From: an uncultured Haliea sp.
GTDB lineage: Bacteria > Pseudomonadota > Gammaproteobacteria > Pseudomonadales > Halieaceae
DNA length: 64,000 nt
Reading direction: 5' to 3'
NCBI GenBank assembly: GCA_913061145.1
Contig: CAJXUQ010000001.1
Coordinates: 186,001-250,000, forward strand
Positions 42,937 through 52,650 of this stretch are shown here, piece after piece. The notes beneath the pieces are model-generated. The model was not told where the DNA came from. It saw only the letters and a list, made by a program, of their open reading frames with translations, and did no database searches. Each line of letters begins with the position of its first letter. The first letter of the stretch is position 1. A program made the translations under genes and the position numbers.

Positions 42937-43452
42937 CTAGCGCGGGATACTGATTTCCATGCGCGGCATGGCATCCGGCATGCCACCAAGCGCCACGGCA
43001 CAGCGCGACGACCCATTGAACCAGGCCACCAGCAGCGACAGGTGCAGCAGCTCGGCTTCACTGAACTCCTGCAGCAGCGCATTCTGCAGTCCCTGATCAA
43101 TCCCGGACGGATCCAGATTGTACTGGTCGACAAACGCCACCAGCAGGCGCTCCCGCGCCGACAGCTCGGCATCCGGCTCAGCGCCGCGGATCATCTGGAC
43201 TTTCTCTTCCGTCAAGCCGTCGCTGATCGCCACATCGTAACGCACCGCCTGGCACATCACGCAGCCGGTATGGCGCGCGTTGCGCAACCGTGCCAGCTCC
43301 ACCTCCGCGGCCGACAGCGGGCCGGCGTCCCATACTGCCGCATTCAGGGCCAGATAGGGCTCCACTGTGCGGGGCACGATGCCCAGCGCGGAGTCCCGGA
43401 TCACGTTGCCCGTATTCTGTGCAGGCGCCTGTACGCGCGCATTACTGCCCAT
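42937..43452 (-). CDS. Carboxymuconolactone decarboxylase/AhpD-like protein with CxxC
   Basis: A 171-residue CMD-fold protein. The AhpD-type redox motif is GCVMCQAVRYD (CxxC about residue 64-67). The helical core VELARLRNARHTGC precedes it, and SARERLLVAFVDQYN and LLHLSLLVAWFNGSSR follow. It may be a small peroxidase-like or decarboxylase-like enzyme. The start overlaps the upstream CMD gene stop by about 10 bases, so they are translated together, probably as a two-subunit assembly. Confidence 0.85.
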   Translation of the reverse strand: MGSNARVQAPAQNTGNVIRDSALGIVPRTVEPYLALNAAVWDAGPLSAAEVELARLRNARHTGCVMCQAVRYDVAISDGLTEEKVQMIRGAEPDAELSARERLLVAFVDQYNLDPSGIDQGLQNALLQEFSEAELLHLSLLVAWFNGSSRCAVALGGMPDAMPRMEISIPR

Positions 43453-43903
43453 GTTGCCGTACCCCCGCAGGCTTTGCCTGCCAGATCAGGCCCAGACGGA
43501 TCAGGCCATCAAAAACCCCCAGCGCCTGCAGCAGCGCCACCAGACCCTCCTCGCCGATGTGCGCCTTGACCGCGTCGGCCTGCGCATCCGTGATGGCGCT
43601 GCAATCCATCGCGTACACCTCGGTAAACGCGAGGCAGGCACGTTGCTCGTCACTGAACAGTGGCGATTGCGGCCAGTCCTGCAGCTGCGCACGCTGTGGC
43701 GCGGACACCGGACACTCCTCCAGCGCAAAATCGGCGGCGCTGCGGTGCAGCTGCGCCAGTCGCAGGCGGCACAACTCCAGCGTTTCCGCAGACACCTGCG
43801 GCAGTTCAAACACGCTTTCGTACAACTGCCGGAAGGCGCCACCGATCGCCGGCAAACGATCCAGCAACTGCTCCCGGTCAAGCCCCTGCACAATCCAGTT
43901 CAT
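43442..43903 (-). CDS. CMD-like protein with degenerate Cys motif
   Basis: A 153-residue protein; ATG 43903 (MNWIVQGLDRE) is preferred because GGAGG lies 6 bases upstream. It resembles its downstream neighbour in helical layout (ETLELCRLRLAQLHRSAADFAL, FSDEQRACLAFTEVYAMD) but only one Cys remains where CxxC would be. It is likely the non-catalytic partner of the 42937-43452 protein. The function of the pair is unknown. Confidence 0.8.
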   Translation of the reverse strand: MNWIVQGLDREQLLDRLPAIGGAFRQLYESVFELPQVSAETLELCRLRLAQLHRSAADFALEECPVSAPQRAQLQDWPQSPLFSDEQRACLAFTEVYAMDCSAITDAQADAVKAHIGEEGLVALLQALGVFDGLIRLGLIWQAKPAGVRQHGQ

Positions 43904-43942
43904 CGCTGCCTCCGGCACACGCAGGTGCCCATCAATACGGTC

Positions 43943-44362
43943 TCAGGCACTGAATACCGCCCCGGCTTCCGACTGCCCCATGCGGATGAGTCGGCTATCG
44001 GCAACCGCCACCTGACGGTGCACCACGGCCTCACGGTATTCCGGGTCGGTCACCATGGCCATGAACGCGCCAGCATTCGGGTAGAGCGCGATAAAGGCGA
44101 CATCCCAGTGCTCGTCCGGAGGACCGATGACCACGCACTCGGGTCTGCCGCGCCAGAGAATGCTCCCTCCCAGGCGCTGGAACACGGGGCCGCTGAATTT
44201 GCCGTAGCGATCGTAGGCTTCCGCACCGGTGATGGTCTCACCGTCCGGATACACCGCCTGGGCATTCAGGCGGACCAGGTTCAGCATCATGATAGGGGTG
44301 TCACGCGGTAGCGACTTGAAGCGATCAAACTGCTCGCGTGTGGGGTCGACATTCTGGCTCAT
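43943..44362 (-). CDS. DUF1330-family small protein
   Basis: A 139-residue ferredoxin-like-fold protein: PIMMLNLVRLNAQAVYPDG, AYDRYGKFSGPVFQRLGGSILW, WDVAFIALYPNAGAFMAMVTDPEYR and RHQ-like VVHRQVAVADSRL. AAGGAGCC precedes ATG 44362 by 4-11 bases. It is the first gene of a three-gene leftward operon with the two CMD-like genes. The biochemical role of DUF1330 is unknown; dimeric alpha-beta barrel enzymes of related fold act on small hydrophobic substrates. Confidence 0.85.
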   Translation of the reverse strand: MSQNVDPTREQFDRFKSLPRDTPIMMLNLVRLNAQAVYPDGETITGAEAYDRYGKFSGPVFQRLGGSILWRGRPECVVIGPPDEHWDVAFIALYPNAGAFMAMVTDPEYREAVVHRQVAVADSRLIRMGQSEAGAVFSA

Positions 44363-44585
44363 GCAGGCTCCTTGTTCGATGTATTCGGGCGCAAACCCGC
44401 GGCTGCGCGGCGGCAGGGTCTGAACACCGCCCTGTGCAAGCTTAACGCCCCAGGCACGTCAGGTATAGCGGGCCGGATGTACGCCGAGGCAAGCACAGCA
44501 CGCCGGTCTGGAAGACCGCGTGAAAAATAGCCACGCCGGGTAGCCATACTGAACGGGACGGCTGTACAGACAGGGCAGATGAGCT

Positions 44586-44960
44586 ATGTTTTCCAGTATG
44601 CAGAAAACCAGCGACATTCTCTGGCAGGACGCGCAGCACCAGACGCTGTTCGCCATCCTGGAGCTCATTGCCCAGCCGGAGTCCGGCATCGACGCCGTGC
44701 GCCACCTGCATGACTATGCGGAGAGCCACTTTGCCCTGGAGGAACACTACATGGCGGCGCTCGCCTACCCCGAGCGCGAGACTCACGTTGCCGCACACAA
44801 TCAGTTCCGGGAGGAGATTGCGTCGCTTCTGGCGCAGAACGAAGATGACGCCGGCTTTCGCGCTCTGGTGGCGACCTTTCTGACCGAGTGGCTGCGACGC
44901 CACGTATTCGGTGTCGACAAGGCGCTGGAAGCGTTTATTCTCGCCTCAGAGCGCAAGTAA
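44586..44960 (+). CDS. Bacteriohaemerythrin, single domain
   Basis: A 124-residue four-helix protein with the di-iron ligands of haemerythrin: an early His in DAQHQTLF, HDYAESHFALEEHY (His-x-x-x-Glu), HVAAHNQFREE, and the last-helix HVFGVDKAL (HxxxxD). This full ligand set predicts O2 (or NO) binding. It stands divergent from the CMD/DUF1330 genes and beside the nir-porin operon, so NO or O2 handling for denitrification is plausible. No FNR or NsrR site is clear in its 223-base upstream gap. Confidence 0.9.
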   Translation: MFSSMQKTSDILWQDAQHQTLFAILELIAQPESGIDAVRHLHDYAESHFALEEHYMAALAYPERETHVAAHNQFREEIASLLAQNEDDAGFRALVATFLTEWLRRHVFGVDKALEAFILASERK

Positions 44961-44979
44961 CAGGCGGCAGTGCCGCCTG
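44961..44979. terminator. Hairpin between haemerythrin and porin genes
   Basis: A 19-base inverted repeat (CAGGCGGCA and TGCCGCCTG with one central base) starts immediately after the haemerythrin stop and 11 bases from the porin stop. It probably ends both convergent transcripts, although T-tracts are short. Confidence 0.6.
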
Positions 44980-44989
44980 TCGCACTTGA

Positions 44990-46279
44990 CTACAGCGCCA
45001 CCTGCGCGGTCAACCAGACTTTGTCAGTATCCCGATAGGCGGGTTGACCATCGCCTTCAAAGAAGGCTGCCTTCAGCTCCAGCGACACCCTGGGGGTGAG
45101 GGTCCACCCAAGGAGCAGGTCCAGCTCCGAACCGAGGCCGCGACGGTGCTTGTCGGTGCGGAAGTCGTGGTAGACCGCGCGCCAGTTGAGGCTGTCGCGC
45201 CGCCCCGACACGGCAAACCAGGTATCGCGGATACCGTCGCCCGGCGTACCCAGAAACTTGTCGGCCCAGCCCTGGAACTTGTGCAGGGTGGCCAGCGGCG
45301 TGCGGAAACCTTCGCCGTTGTCACTGCCCAACACCTCATAGCCCAGCTCCAGCTTGGCCAGCGGCATGGTCCAGCCCGCATCCACGTTGTAATAGGTTGC
45401 GCGGTAGCTGGCCGGGTTGTCACCGGCATCGGACTGGGTTGCGAGCGCCATGTTCAGGTTGAAACCCGACCACTGGCCGCTGTATTCCACGCCCACGGTG
45501 TCTGTGGCGTTCGCAATGGTGAGGGCCGGCGCGTAGTTGGCGTCACTGTCGATATCCAGCAGATAGACAAAGCCCGAGAGGCTCTGTTTCTCCGCCGGTG
45601 AGAACGTGGCGCGCAAGAGACCGATGTCGCCATCCCAATCCGCAGGCTGTGCGCCATCGTCGGGCCCGAAAATGCGCTGGACGCGGTACACATAACTGGC
45701 ATCCAGCTGCAGGCCGCTGGCGGGCTGCCATTGTGCACGCAGCCCGTCGTAGGTCTGTTCGTTCTGGCGCCACACCACGTTGCCCACAAACCGGTGATTG
45801 CCGTGCAGAATACGCTGGCGACCCAGGGTGCCGTGCAGCGCACCCGCGCGGTAGTCGAGCTGTGCGCGGTTCACCTCGGTGCCCTCGGGATCCGCCACCA
45901 CGGGGTAGCGCAGTTCACCGTTGGTGGTGGAGTTGTAGAGGTCATTGCCCAGCGCCGTGACGTCATCAATTTCGAGTTCAAATGACACGCCCGCCCAGGC
46001 GGCCGACGCCAGGGTCAGCCGTGAACGCAGGGTGGAGGCCAGCGCGGTATCTGCGAGGGGCTCCTGATCCACATATTCCAGTCGGTAGCGAAAATCCAGA
46101 TGGGCACTGCCGTCGCTGATCATGCCCACCACACTGTCGGTGCTGTCACCGGCCGCAAGGCCCGGCAGCGCGGTGAGGCCGACGGCGCCCAGCAGCAGGC
46201 AACGAATACTGTTGGCGAGAACGTTTGGGGCCCCGCAGGGCCCCTTCACGTTGTTGCCATTTGACAACCGTGAACGCAT
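44990..46279 (-). CDS. Outer-membrane beta-barrel porin (alginate-export/DUF1302-like)
   Basis: A 429-residue protein: signal peptide ending near LPGLAAGD, then alternating amphipathic strands (AHLDFRYRLEYVDQ, SRLTLASAAWAGVSFELEIDDV, GTLGRQRILHGNHRFVGN, LWLTAQVAL-like end KVWLTAQVAL). The pattern fits an alginate-export-family porin. It begins 1 base after the nirS stop, so it is the second gene of the nirS operon. Its likely role is passage of nitrite or another anion, or of a nutrient used during denitrification. The N-terminus is long (about 40 residues before the barrel). Confidence 0.85.
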   Translation of the reverse strand: MRSRLSNGNNVKGPCGAPNVLANSIRCLLLGAVGLTALPGLAAGDSTDSVVGMISDGSAHLDFRYRLEYVDQEPLADTALASTLRSRLTLASAAWAGVSFELEIDDVTALGNDLYNSTTNGELRYPVVADPEGTEVNRAQLDYRAGALHGTLGRQRILHGNHRFVGNVVWRQNEQTYDGLRAQWQPASGLQLDASYVYRVQRIFGPDDGAQPADWDGDIGLLRATFSPAEKQSLSGFVYLLDIDSDANYAPALTIANATDTVGVEYSGQWSGFNLNMALATQSDAGDNPASYRATYYNVDAGWTMPLAKLELGYEVLGSDNGEGFRTPLATLHKFQGWADKFLGTPGDGIRDTWFAVSGRRDSLNWRAVYHDFRTDKHRRGLGSELDLLLGWTLTPRVSLELKAAFFEGDGQPAYRDTDKVWLTAQVAL

Positions 46280-46280
46280 A

Positions 46281-48038
<1,758 letters not shown>

Positions 48039-48058
48039 TCAGGTTCAATGCGCCTCTT

Positions 48059-48081
48059 AATACGCATACTATCTGCATGTT
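48059..48081 (-). promoter_or_regulatory. NsrR-like dyad over the nirS -10 region
   Basis: A 23-base imperfect palindrome with 15 matches to the NsrR consensus of two ATGCAT-type half-sites (ACGCAT and TGCATG cores). It contains the likely -10 hexamer TAGTAT (minus strand, 48066-48071). Its partner is the similar site before norC. The regulator NsrR is encoded at 58624. Confidence 0.65.
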
Positions 48082-48093
48082 CTAGTCGACAAC

Positions 48094-48107
48094 ATGACAC
48101 AGGTCAA
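48094..48107 (-). promoter_or_regulatory. FNR/DNR-like box before nirS
   Basis: On the minus strand the site reads TTGAC-CTGT-GTCAT, 9 of 10 conserved bases of TTGAC-N4-GTCAA. Its centre is 41.5 bases before the predicted start near 48059, the classic class II position. It overlaps the last bases of nirI. Confidence 0.75.
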
Positions 48108-49633
48108 CTTTCGGTCCGCCTGGCAGCTGCATCAGTGACAATCACCGCATGCTCCGGCAGCTGGCCCTGGAAGCGCTTCTTGCGCTTGCGCACCAGTGGC
48201 GGGCAGCGATGCTCATCCCAGTAGGTCACCTGGCAGTCCAGGCAGTAGTGGCACTCATTGTCGATAATCTCCCCGGTCGGGCGTATGGCGCCGATCTGGC
48301 ATTCCCGGGCGCAGGTCTGGCAGGGGTGGCCGCACTCCACACGCCGACGCAGCCAGTCGAACACCTTGAAGCGGGTGACAAAGCTCAGCGCCGCACCCAG
48401 CGGGCACAAATATTTGCAGTAGAACTTGCTGTTGAACACCGTGATCACCAGCAACAGCAGCGCATAGAGCACGTAAGCGGGTGGGCGGTCGAACTGCATC
48501 ACGAACACCGTCTTGAAGGGCTCAACCTCCGCCAGCCGCGCGGCATTGGCCATGGAATCCAGCGCCAGCCCGAGAATCGCCAGCAAAATGAGGTACTTGA
48601 TTGCCCACAGGCGCTCATGGACCGCATGCGGGAACTGCCAACCGGCAAACCCCAGCGCGCGCGACGCCTTGGACAGCAGTTCCTGTGCCGCCCCAAAAGG
48701 GCAGAGCCAGCCGCAGTACACACCGCGCCCCCAGAGCAGGATACTCAGCGCGACAAACGCCCAGAGCAGGAACACCACCGGGTCCAGCAGCAGGCTTTCC
48801 CAGGAAAAGCCGCCCGCCAGGTTGCGGGCAAAACCCAGCAGGTTGACGACCGACAGCTGGGCGTGACACACCCAGCCGATGAACACCACCGTGAAGACCA
48901 GCCAGGCGACACGAAATCGCTGGAACAACCGCTTGTGCTGCACCAGCCAGTCCTGCAGAAAGAGCACCAGCAACAGGACAAAAAGGGCGACCGCCAGTAC
49001 CGCCACCTGCACTCGATGCTGCTGCCAGCTCCAGTGCCACTCAGGCGCGGCCGGCGTAGCCACCGCGGGCGCCTCTGCGCCCACCACCGGCGCGGCCGTC
49101 GTGTCCGCAGCCGCGTAGGCCGCCAGCACCTGCTCTGCAGCGCGCGTGATGGTGCGCGTAATCACCATGGCCGTGATGGTCGCGCCGCTCAGCCCGTCGA
49201 TGCCGACATAGCCCTCGCGATCGTGCGCACCCACGCGGATCGCATCGGACGCGTGCTTGCCGACAAACTGGTTCACAAAGGCCTGCAGGTCACTATCGGT
49301 GATGCCCACGACCAGTATCGGCTCTTCGTGCTCCTGCACGCTGGCCGCCAGAAACTTGCCCGTTGCGGTCAGGCCAACCAGCAGGTTGACCGGTGACCCC
49401 GAATACGCGGGAATATGCACGAAATCACTGGTTTCAAAGAACAGCACCCGGCCCACTCCCGGTGCGTTCGCGCTGAACAGGCCCGGCACCGACGTCACCG
49501 GCGCGGGGGCGTCGATTCCGGGCAACAGCTGCTGAATGGTCGTTTCACTGACGGCCTGGGCCCTGACAGACACCAGTGCCAGGCCCACGGCCAGCCACAG
49601 CATGACGGGCAGCACTAACCGGTAGCTCAACAC
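48104..49633 (-). CDS. nirI: NirI/NosR-family membrane flavo-iron-sulfur protein
   Basis: A 509-residue protein with GTG start at 49633 (GAGG 12 bases upstream). Signal peptide, then a periplasmic FMN-binding domain with SGATITAMVI (flavinylation Thr), then about six helices with CGWLCPFGA and CKYLCPLGA, and a C-terminal ferredoxin-like part (CQTCARECQIGAIRP, CHYCLDCQ). It is shorter than NosR (about 700) and than NirI of Paracoccus. NirI is needed for nirS expression and electron supply. It is just upstream of nirS on the same strand, separated by the nirS promoter. Confidence 0.9.
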   Translation of the reverse strand: MLSYRLVLPVMLWLAVGLALVSVRAQAVSETTIQQLLPGIDAPAPVTSVPGLFSANAPGVGRVLFFETSDFVHIPAYSGSPVNLLVGLTATGKFLAASVQEHEEPILVVGITDSDLQAFVNQFVGKHASDAIRVGAHDREGYVGIDGLSGATITAMVITRTITRAAEQVLAAYAAADTTAAPVVGAEAPAVATPAAPEWHWSWQQHRVQVAVLAVALFVLLLVLFLQDWLVQHKRLFQRFRVAWLVFTVVFIGWVCHAQLSVVNLLGFARNLAGGFSWESLLLDPVVFLLWAFVALSILLWGRGVYCGWLCPFGAAQELLSKASRALGFAGWQFPHAVHERLWAIKYLILLAILGLALDSMANAARLAEVEPFKTVFVMQFDRPPAYVLYALLLLVITVFNSKFYCKYLCPLGAALSFVTRFKVFDWLRRRVECGHPCQTCARECQIGAIRPTGEIIDNECHYCLDCQVTYWDEHRCPPLVRKRKKRFQGQLPEHAVIVTDAAARRTES

Positions 49634-49691
49634 AGCTCTCGACCTCGCAACATGATGGCAACCAGCATAGACGGCGGATTATCAGACGCAA

Positions 49692-49705
49692 ATGATCTGC
49701 GTCAT
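49692..49705 (-). promoter_or_regulatory. FNR/DNR-like box before nirI
   Basis: ATGAT-CTGC-GTCAT keeps the TGA-N6-TCA core, with two end mismatches. Its centre (49698.5) is exactly 41.5 bases before a start predicted from a -10 TATGCT at 49664-49669 (minus strand), and the nirI GTG is 24 bases further on. Confidence 0.6.
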
Positions 49706-49739
49706 TTTATTCCCGAGCCGAATGCGGTTTACTGTGCGC

Positions 49740-50108
49740 ATGAAACGCTGGATAAGCTGCTTACTGCTCGTCGCGGGCGTCGCCAACGGCGCGAGCAGCG
49801 TCGACAGCGATCTCGTGAACGAGCGTTTTATAACCCCGGGCCACGACATGGAAACGCATTGGCGTGTCGACTGTAATGCCACGCTGGGAGCACTGCGCAC
49901 ACCCAGTACGCCGCTGTCGGCGCAGCAGCGCTCGGCACTGGCCTCCGACCTGCGCAAATGCAGCTTCATTTACCAACCCCCCGGTACTGGCAAGGACGCA
50001 CACTGTCCCGACTACACACAACTGTGGCGGGCCATCGAGGCCGGGGACGATCCGGCGCTGGCCCAGGCGCTCGAGCAGGCGGCAGCCTGCCCGGACCCAC
50101 TGCAATAA
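49740..50108 (+). CDS. Small exported Cys-containing protein of unknown function
   Basis: A 122-residue protein starting at ATG 49740 (MKRWISCLLLVAGVANGAS is a signal peptide); an in-frame ATG at 49722 is possible. The mature part has four Cys (VDCNATLGAL, DLRKCSFIY, DAHCPDYTQL, AAACPDPLQ), enough for two disulfides. I do not recognise the family. It is divergent from nirI across the FNR-like box and lies 15 bases before a TonB receptor gene, so it is probably a periplasmic partner of that receptor or a metal/haem binding helper used in denitrification. Confidence 0.75.
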   Translation: MKRWISCLLLVAGVANGASSVDSDLVNERFITPGHDMETHWRVDCNATLGALRTPSTPLSAQQRSALASDLRKCSFIYQPPGTGKDAHCPDYTQLWRAIEAGDDPALAQALEQAAACPDPLQ

Positions 50109-50123
50109 CCCATTGGATATCTC

Positions 50124-52211
50124 ATGATCTATCGCACACCGCCATTCCTCCCACGGTCCAACCCCGCAGCACGTGCAATGGCCCGCAGCCTGCTTTTTTG
50201 CGCGATGCCGGGGCTTGCCGCCACCAGCGCCGACATGCCTCTGGAAGAAGTGGTGGTCACCGCCAGTCGCGTCGAGGAGCGCCTTCTCGACAGCAGCGCC
50301 AGTCTCAGCGTGATGACGCGCGAGGATCTGGCACGCATGACCGCCAGTGGTGTGGCCGACTTCCTGCGCGACGTACCCGGGCTGCAGGTGTCCGATTCAG
50401 GCCAGGCCGGGCTGAAACGCATCCGAATTCGCGGAGAAGACTCCCGGCGCAGCGCCATTCTGGTGGATAGCCACGAACTGGCGGACCACAGCGAAGTAGG
50501 CACGCCACTGACCATACACCCCGACATGCTCGGCCGGATTGAAGTTCTGCGCGGCTCGGGTTCGGTGCTCTACGGTTCCAAGGCCCTCAGTGGCGTCACC
50601 AACCTGATGACACTGAAGGGCGGCACGGCGCCGCTGCAAGCCACCGTGAAAGGCAGCTATGACGGTACCACCGACGGCGACACCCTGTTCGCCAGCGTGC
50701 ACGGTTTGCAGGACGGCTGGAGCTATCGACTGGCGGCCGCCGACAGTGACCACGGCCTGCGCCGCACACCCGAGGGCCGCGCCGAGAACACCGCATTCGA
50801 GAATCAGGGCTACTACGGCTTCCTGGAAAAAGTGGCGGGCAATCATGCCCTCGGGCTGACCTGGGATCGCTATGAATCACGATCAGACATCTTTGTGGAA
50901 GAGGCCGCACGCAGCACCTTTCCGCTGGTCGATCTGGCACTCAGTACACCGCAGCGCGACCGGGAGCGCTTCGCGCTGGATTACAGCTGGGAACCGGCGT
51001 CCGCCGCGCTGGACCGACTGGTGATCTCCGGCTTCACCCAGGACAGCCTGCGCCATTTCGTCAGCAACACGGAAACCGTATGGTATCGCCGCGATATCGA
51101 CACCCGCAGCACATTGCGCAGCGATGGCCTGCTGCTGCAGGCGGACTGGCTACCCTGGGGCGAGCATCGCGTCATCAGCGGCCTGCAGTACAGCAATGAC
51201 GAAGTGGATCAAGGCCGCGAGGTGGATACGCTCGCGTGGACTCCGGTGGCTACCACCGGTATTGAACGGATTGATGACGAAGCCAGCATTCGCACCCTGG
51301 CCGCCTTTGTGCAGGATCACTGGGCACTGAGCGACAGCCTCACCGCCATTCTGGGCGCCCGCTTCTACCAGGTCGACGGCGAGCTGGATAACAGCAACCG
51401 CCCCGGCCTGCGTGCCGCAGCGCTGGATTCCGACAGCCACCTGATCGCCTCGGCCGGCCTGAGCTGGTCGATCGGGAGCGGCAGCGCCCTGCGCGCCAAT
51501 GTGTCGGAGGGCTACCTCTACCCCTCGTTGATGCAGCTTGCGACCGGCGCCTATGCCGGGTCCAACTTCATCAACCCGAACAGCGAGCTCACACCGGAAA
51601 CCAGCATCAACTACGAGCTGGGCTGGCGCTTGATGCAGGGTCCGTGGACGGTTGATGCCGCGCTGTTTTTCGCCGACTCCGACGACTACATCGACCACAT
51701 CTTCTGCACTGCTGCCGACGGCTGCCTGAGCCCGACGGATAAACTGTACCGCAATATCGGGTCCTCCAGCGCACACGGTGTGGAGCTGTACCTGGCCTGG
51801 GAGACCGCCAACGAAGTATTGCAGCCCTACCTGAACGTCACCTGGATGCAGCGCAACAACGATTTCGGCAGCTTCGACACCTGGGATACGGGCATTCCGG
51901 CCCTGGCAGGACGTGCCGGGGTCATGCTGGAGCCGCGCTTCGCCGGGCTCTGGAACTCGCTGTGGGCAGATGTGTACCTGCGCGGTGAGAGCGGATCCTT
52001 GTTGGTGGAGCCTGGGGCCAGGGGCCTGGTTGAAACCGAGCGCAACGGCTGGGCGACAGTGAATGCGGCTTTGGGCGTCAGCCTGGGCGAGCGCCTGCTG
52101 CTTGCCGTGGAACTGCAGAACCTGTTCGACCGCGATTATCGGGAATCCACCGAAAATCTTCTCGCGCCGGGACGCAGTGCGTCCATGAAGCTCACCTGGA
52201 ACATCAACTGA
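50124..52211 (+). CDS. TonB-dependent outer-membrane receptor in the nir/nor cluster
   Basis: A 695-residue receptor: signal peptide to about 35, TonB box-like LEEVVVTASRVEER, plug with LKRIRIRGEDSRRSAILVDS and IEVLRGSGSVLYGSKALSGVTNL, barrel ending in a C-terminal Asn-type tail (MKLTWNIN). It is in the same direction as the small exported protein before it and the membrane protein after it. Haem, iron or copper uptake for Nir/Nor cofactors is the obvious guess; sequence alone does not tell which ligand. It differs from the two catabolic receptors. Confidence 0.9.
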   Translation: MIYRTPPFLPRSNPAARAMARSLLFCAMPGLAATSADMPLEEVVVTASRVEERLLDSSASLSVMTREDLARMTASGVADFLRDVPGLQVSDSGQAGLKRIRIRGEDSRRSAILVDSHELADHSEVGTPLTIHPDMLGRIEVLRGSGSVLYGSKALSGVTNLMTLKGGTAPLQATVKGSYDGTTDGDTLFASVHGLQDGWSYRLAAADSDHGLRRTPEGRAENTAFENQGYYGFLEKVAGNHALGLTWDRYESRSDIFVEEAARSTFPLVDLALSTPQRDRERFALDYSWEPASAALDRLVISGFTQDSLRHFVSNTETVWYRRDIDTRSTLRSDGLLLQADWLPWGEHRVISGLQYSNDEVDQGREVDTLAWTPVATTGIERIDDEASIRTLAAFVQDHWALSDSLTAILGARFYQVDGELDNSNRPGLRAAALDSDSHLIASAGLSWSIGSGSALRANVSEGYLYPSLMQLATGAYAGSNFINPNSELTPETSINYELGWRLMQGPWTVDAALFFADSDDYIDHIFCTAADGCLSPTDKLYRNIGSSSAHGVELYLAWETANEVLQPYLNVTWMQRNNDFGSFDTWDTGIPALAGRAGVMLEPRFAGLWNSLWADVYLRGESGSLLVEPGARGLVETERNGWATVNAALGVSLGERLLLAVELQNLFDRDYRESTENLLAPGRSASMKLTWNIN

Positions 52212-52223
52212 CGGGAGGTTGGC

Positions 52224-52646
52224 GTGTCGGAACCGGATACACAGGAGCCACGGAATCCGTCTGCACAGACCGGTAAGGATTCGCCGGGGCGCGGCACCGC
52301 CATTATCGTCTATGGCCTGTATCTCGGGGCCATCATGAGTCTGGTGACGCTGCCACTGGGGGCGCTGCTCGCACACTACCGGCTGGGGCACAGCGCCCCC
52401 TGGGTGCGCAGTCACCTGCGTTTCCAGGTGCGTACATTCTGGTGGATGGTGGCAGCATCCGCTGCTGCCGTGGGGCTATGGCAACTGCTGGGCATACTCG
52501 CCGTAGCACCGCTGGCAGCCTGGACCTTCGGCTACCTGTACATCACCGCGCTGCTGGTCTGGTTCGTGGCGCGCTGCGGCGTGGGCATTCACCGGCTAAC
52601 ATCCAATCTCCCCATTGAACGGCCGGGCAGCCTGTTGTTCAGCTAG
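52224..52646 (+). CDS. Small multi-pass membrane protein (DUF4870/Tic20-like)
   Basis: A 140-residue protein, GTG start with GGGAGG 6 bases upstream. A hydrophilic N-terminal tail of about 25 residues is followed by three to four helices (AIIVYGLYLGAIMSLVTLPLG, WWMVAASAAAVGLWQLLGILA, YLYITALLVWFVARCGVGIHRL). The HSAPWVRSHLRFQVRTFWW region is typical of DUF4870-like proteins. It follows the TonB receptor after 12 bases and faces norD tail to tail with 4 bases between. The function is unknown. Confidence 0.8.
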   Translation: MSEPDTQEPRNPSAQTGKDSPGRGTAIIVYGLYLGAIMSLVTLPLGALLAHYRLGHSAPWVRSHLRFQVRTFWWMVAASAAAVGLWQLLGILAVAPLAAWTFGYLYITALLVWFVARCGVGIHRLTSNLPIERPGSLLFS

Positions 52647-52650
52647 TGTT

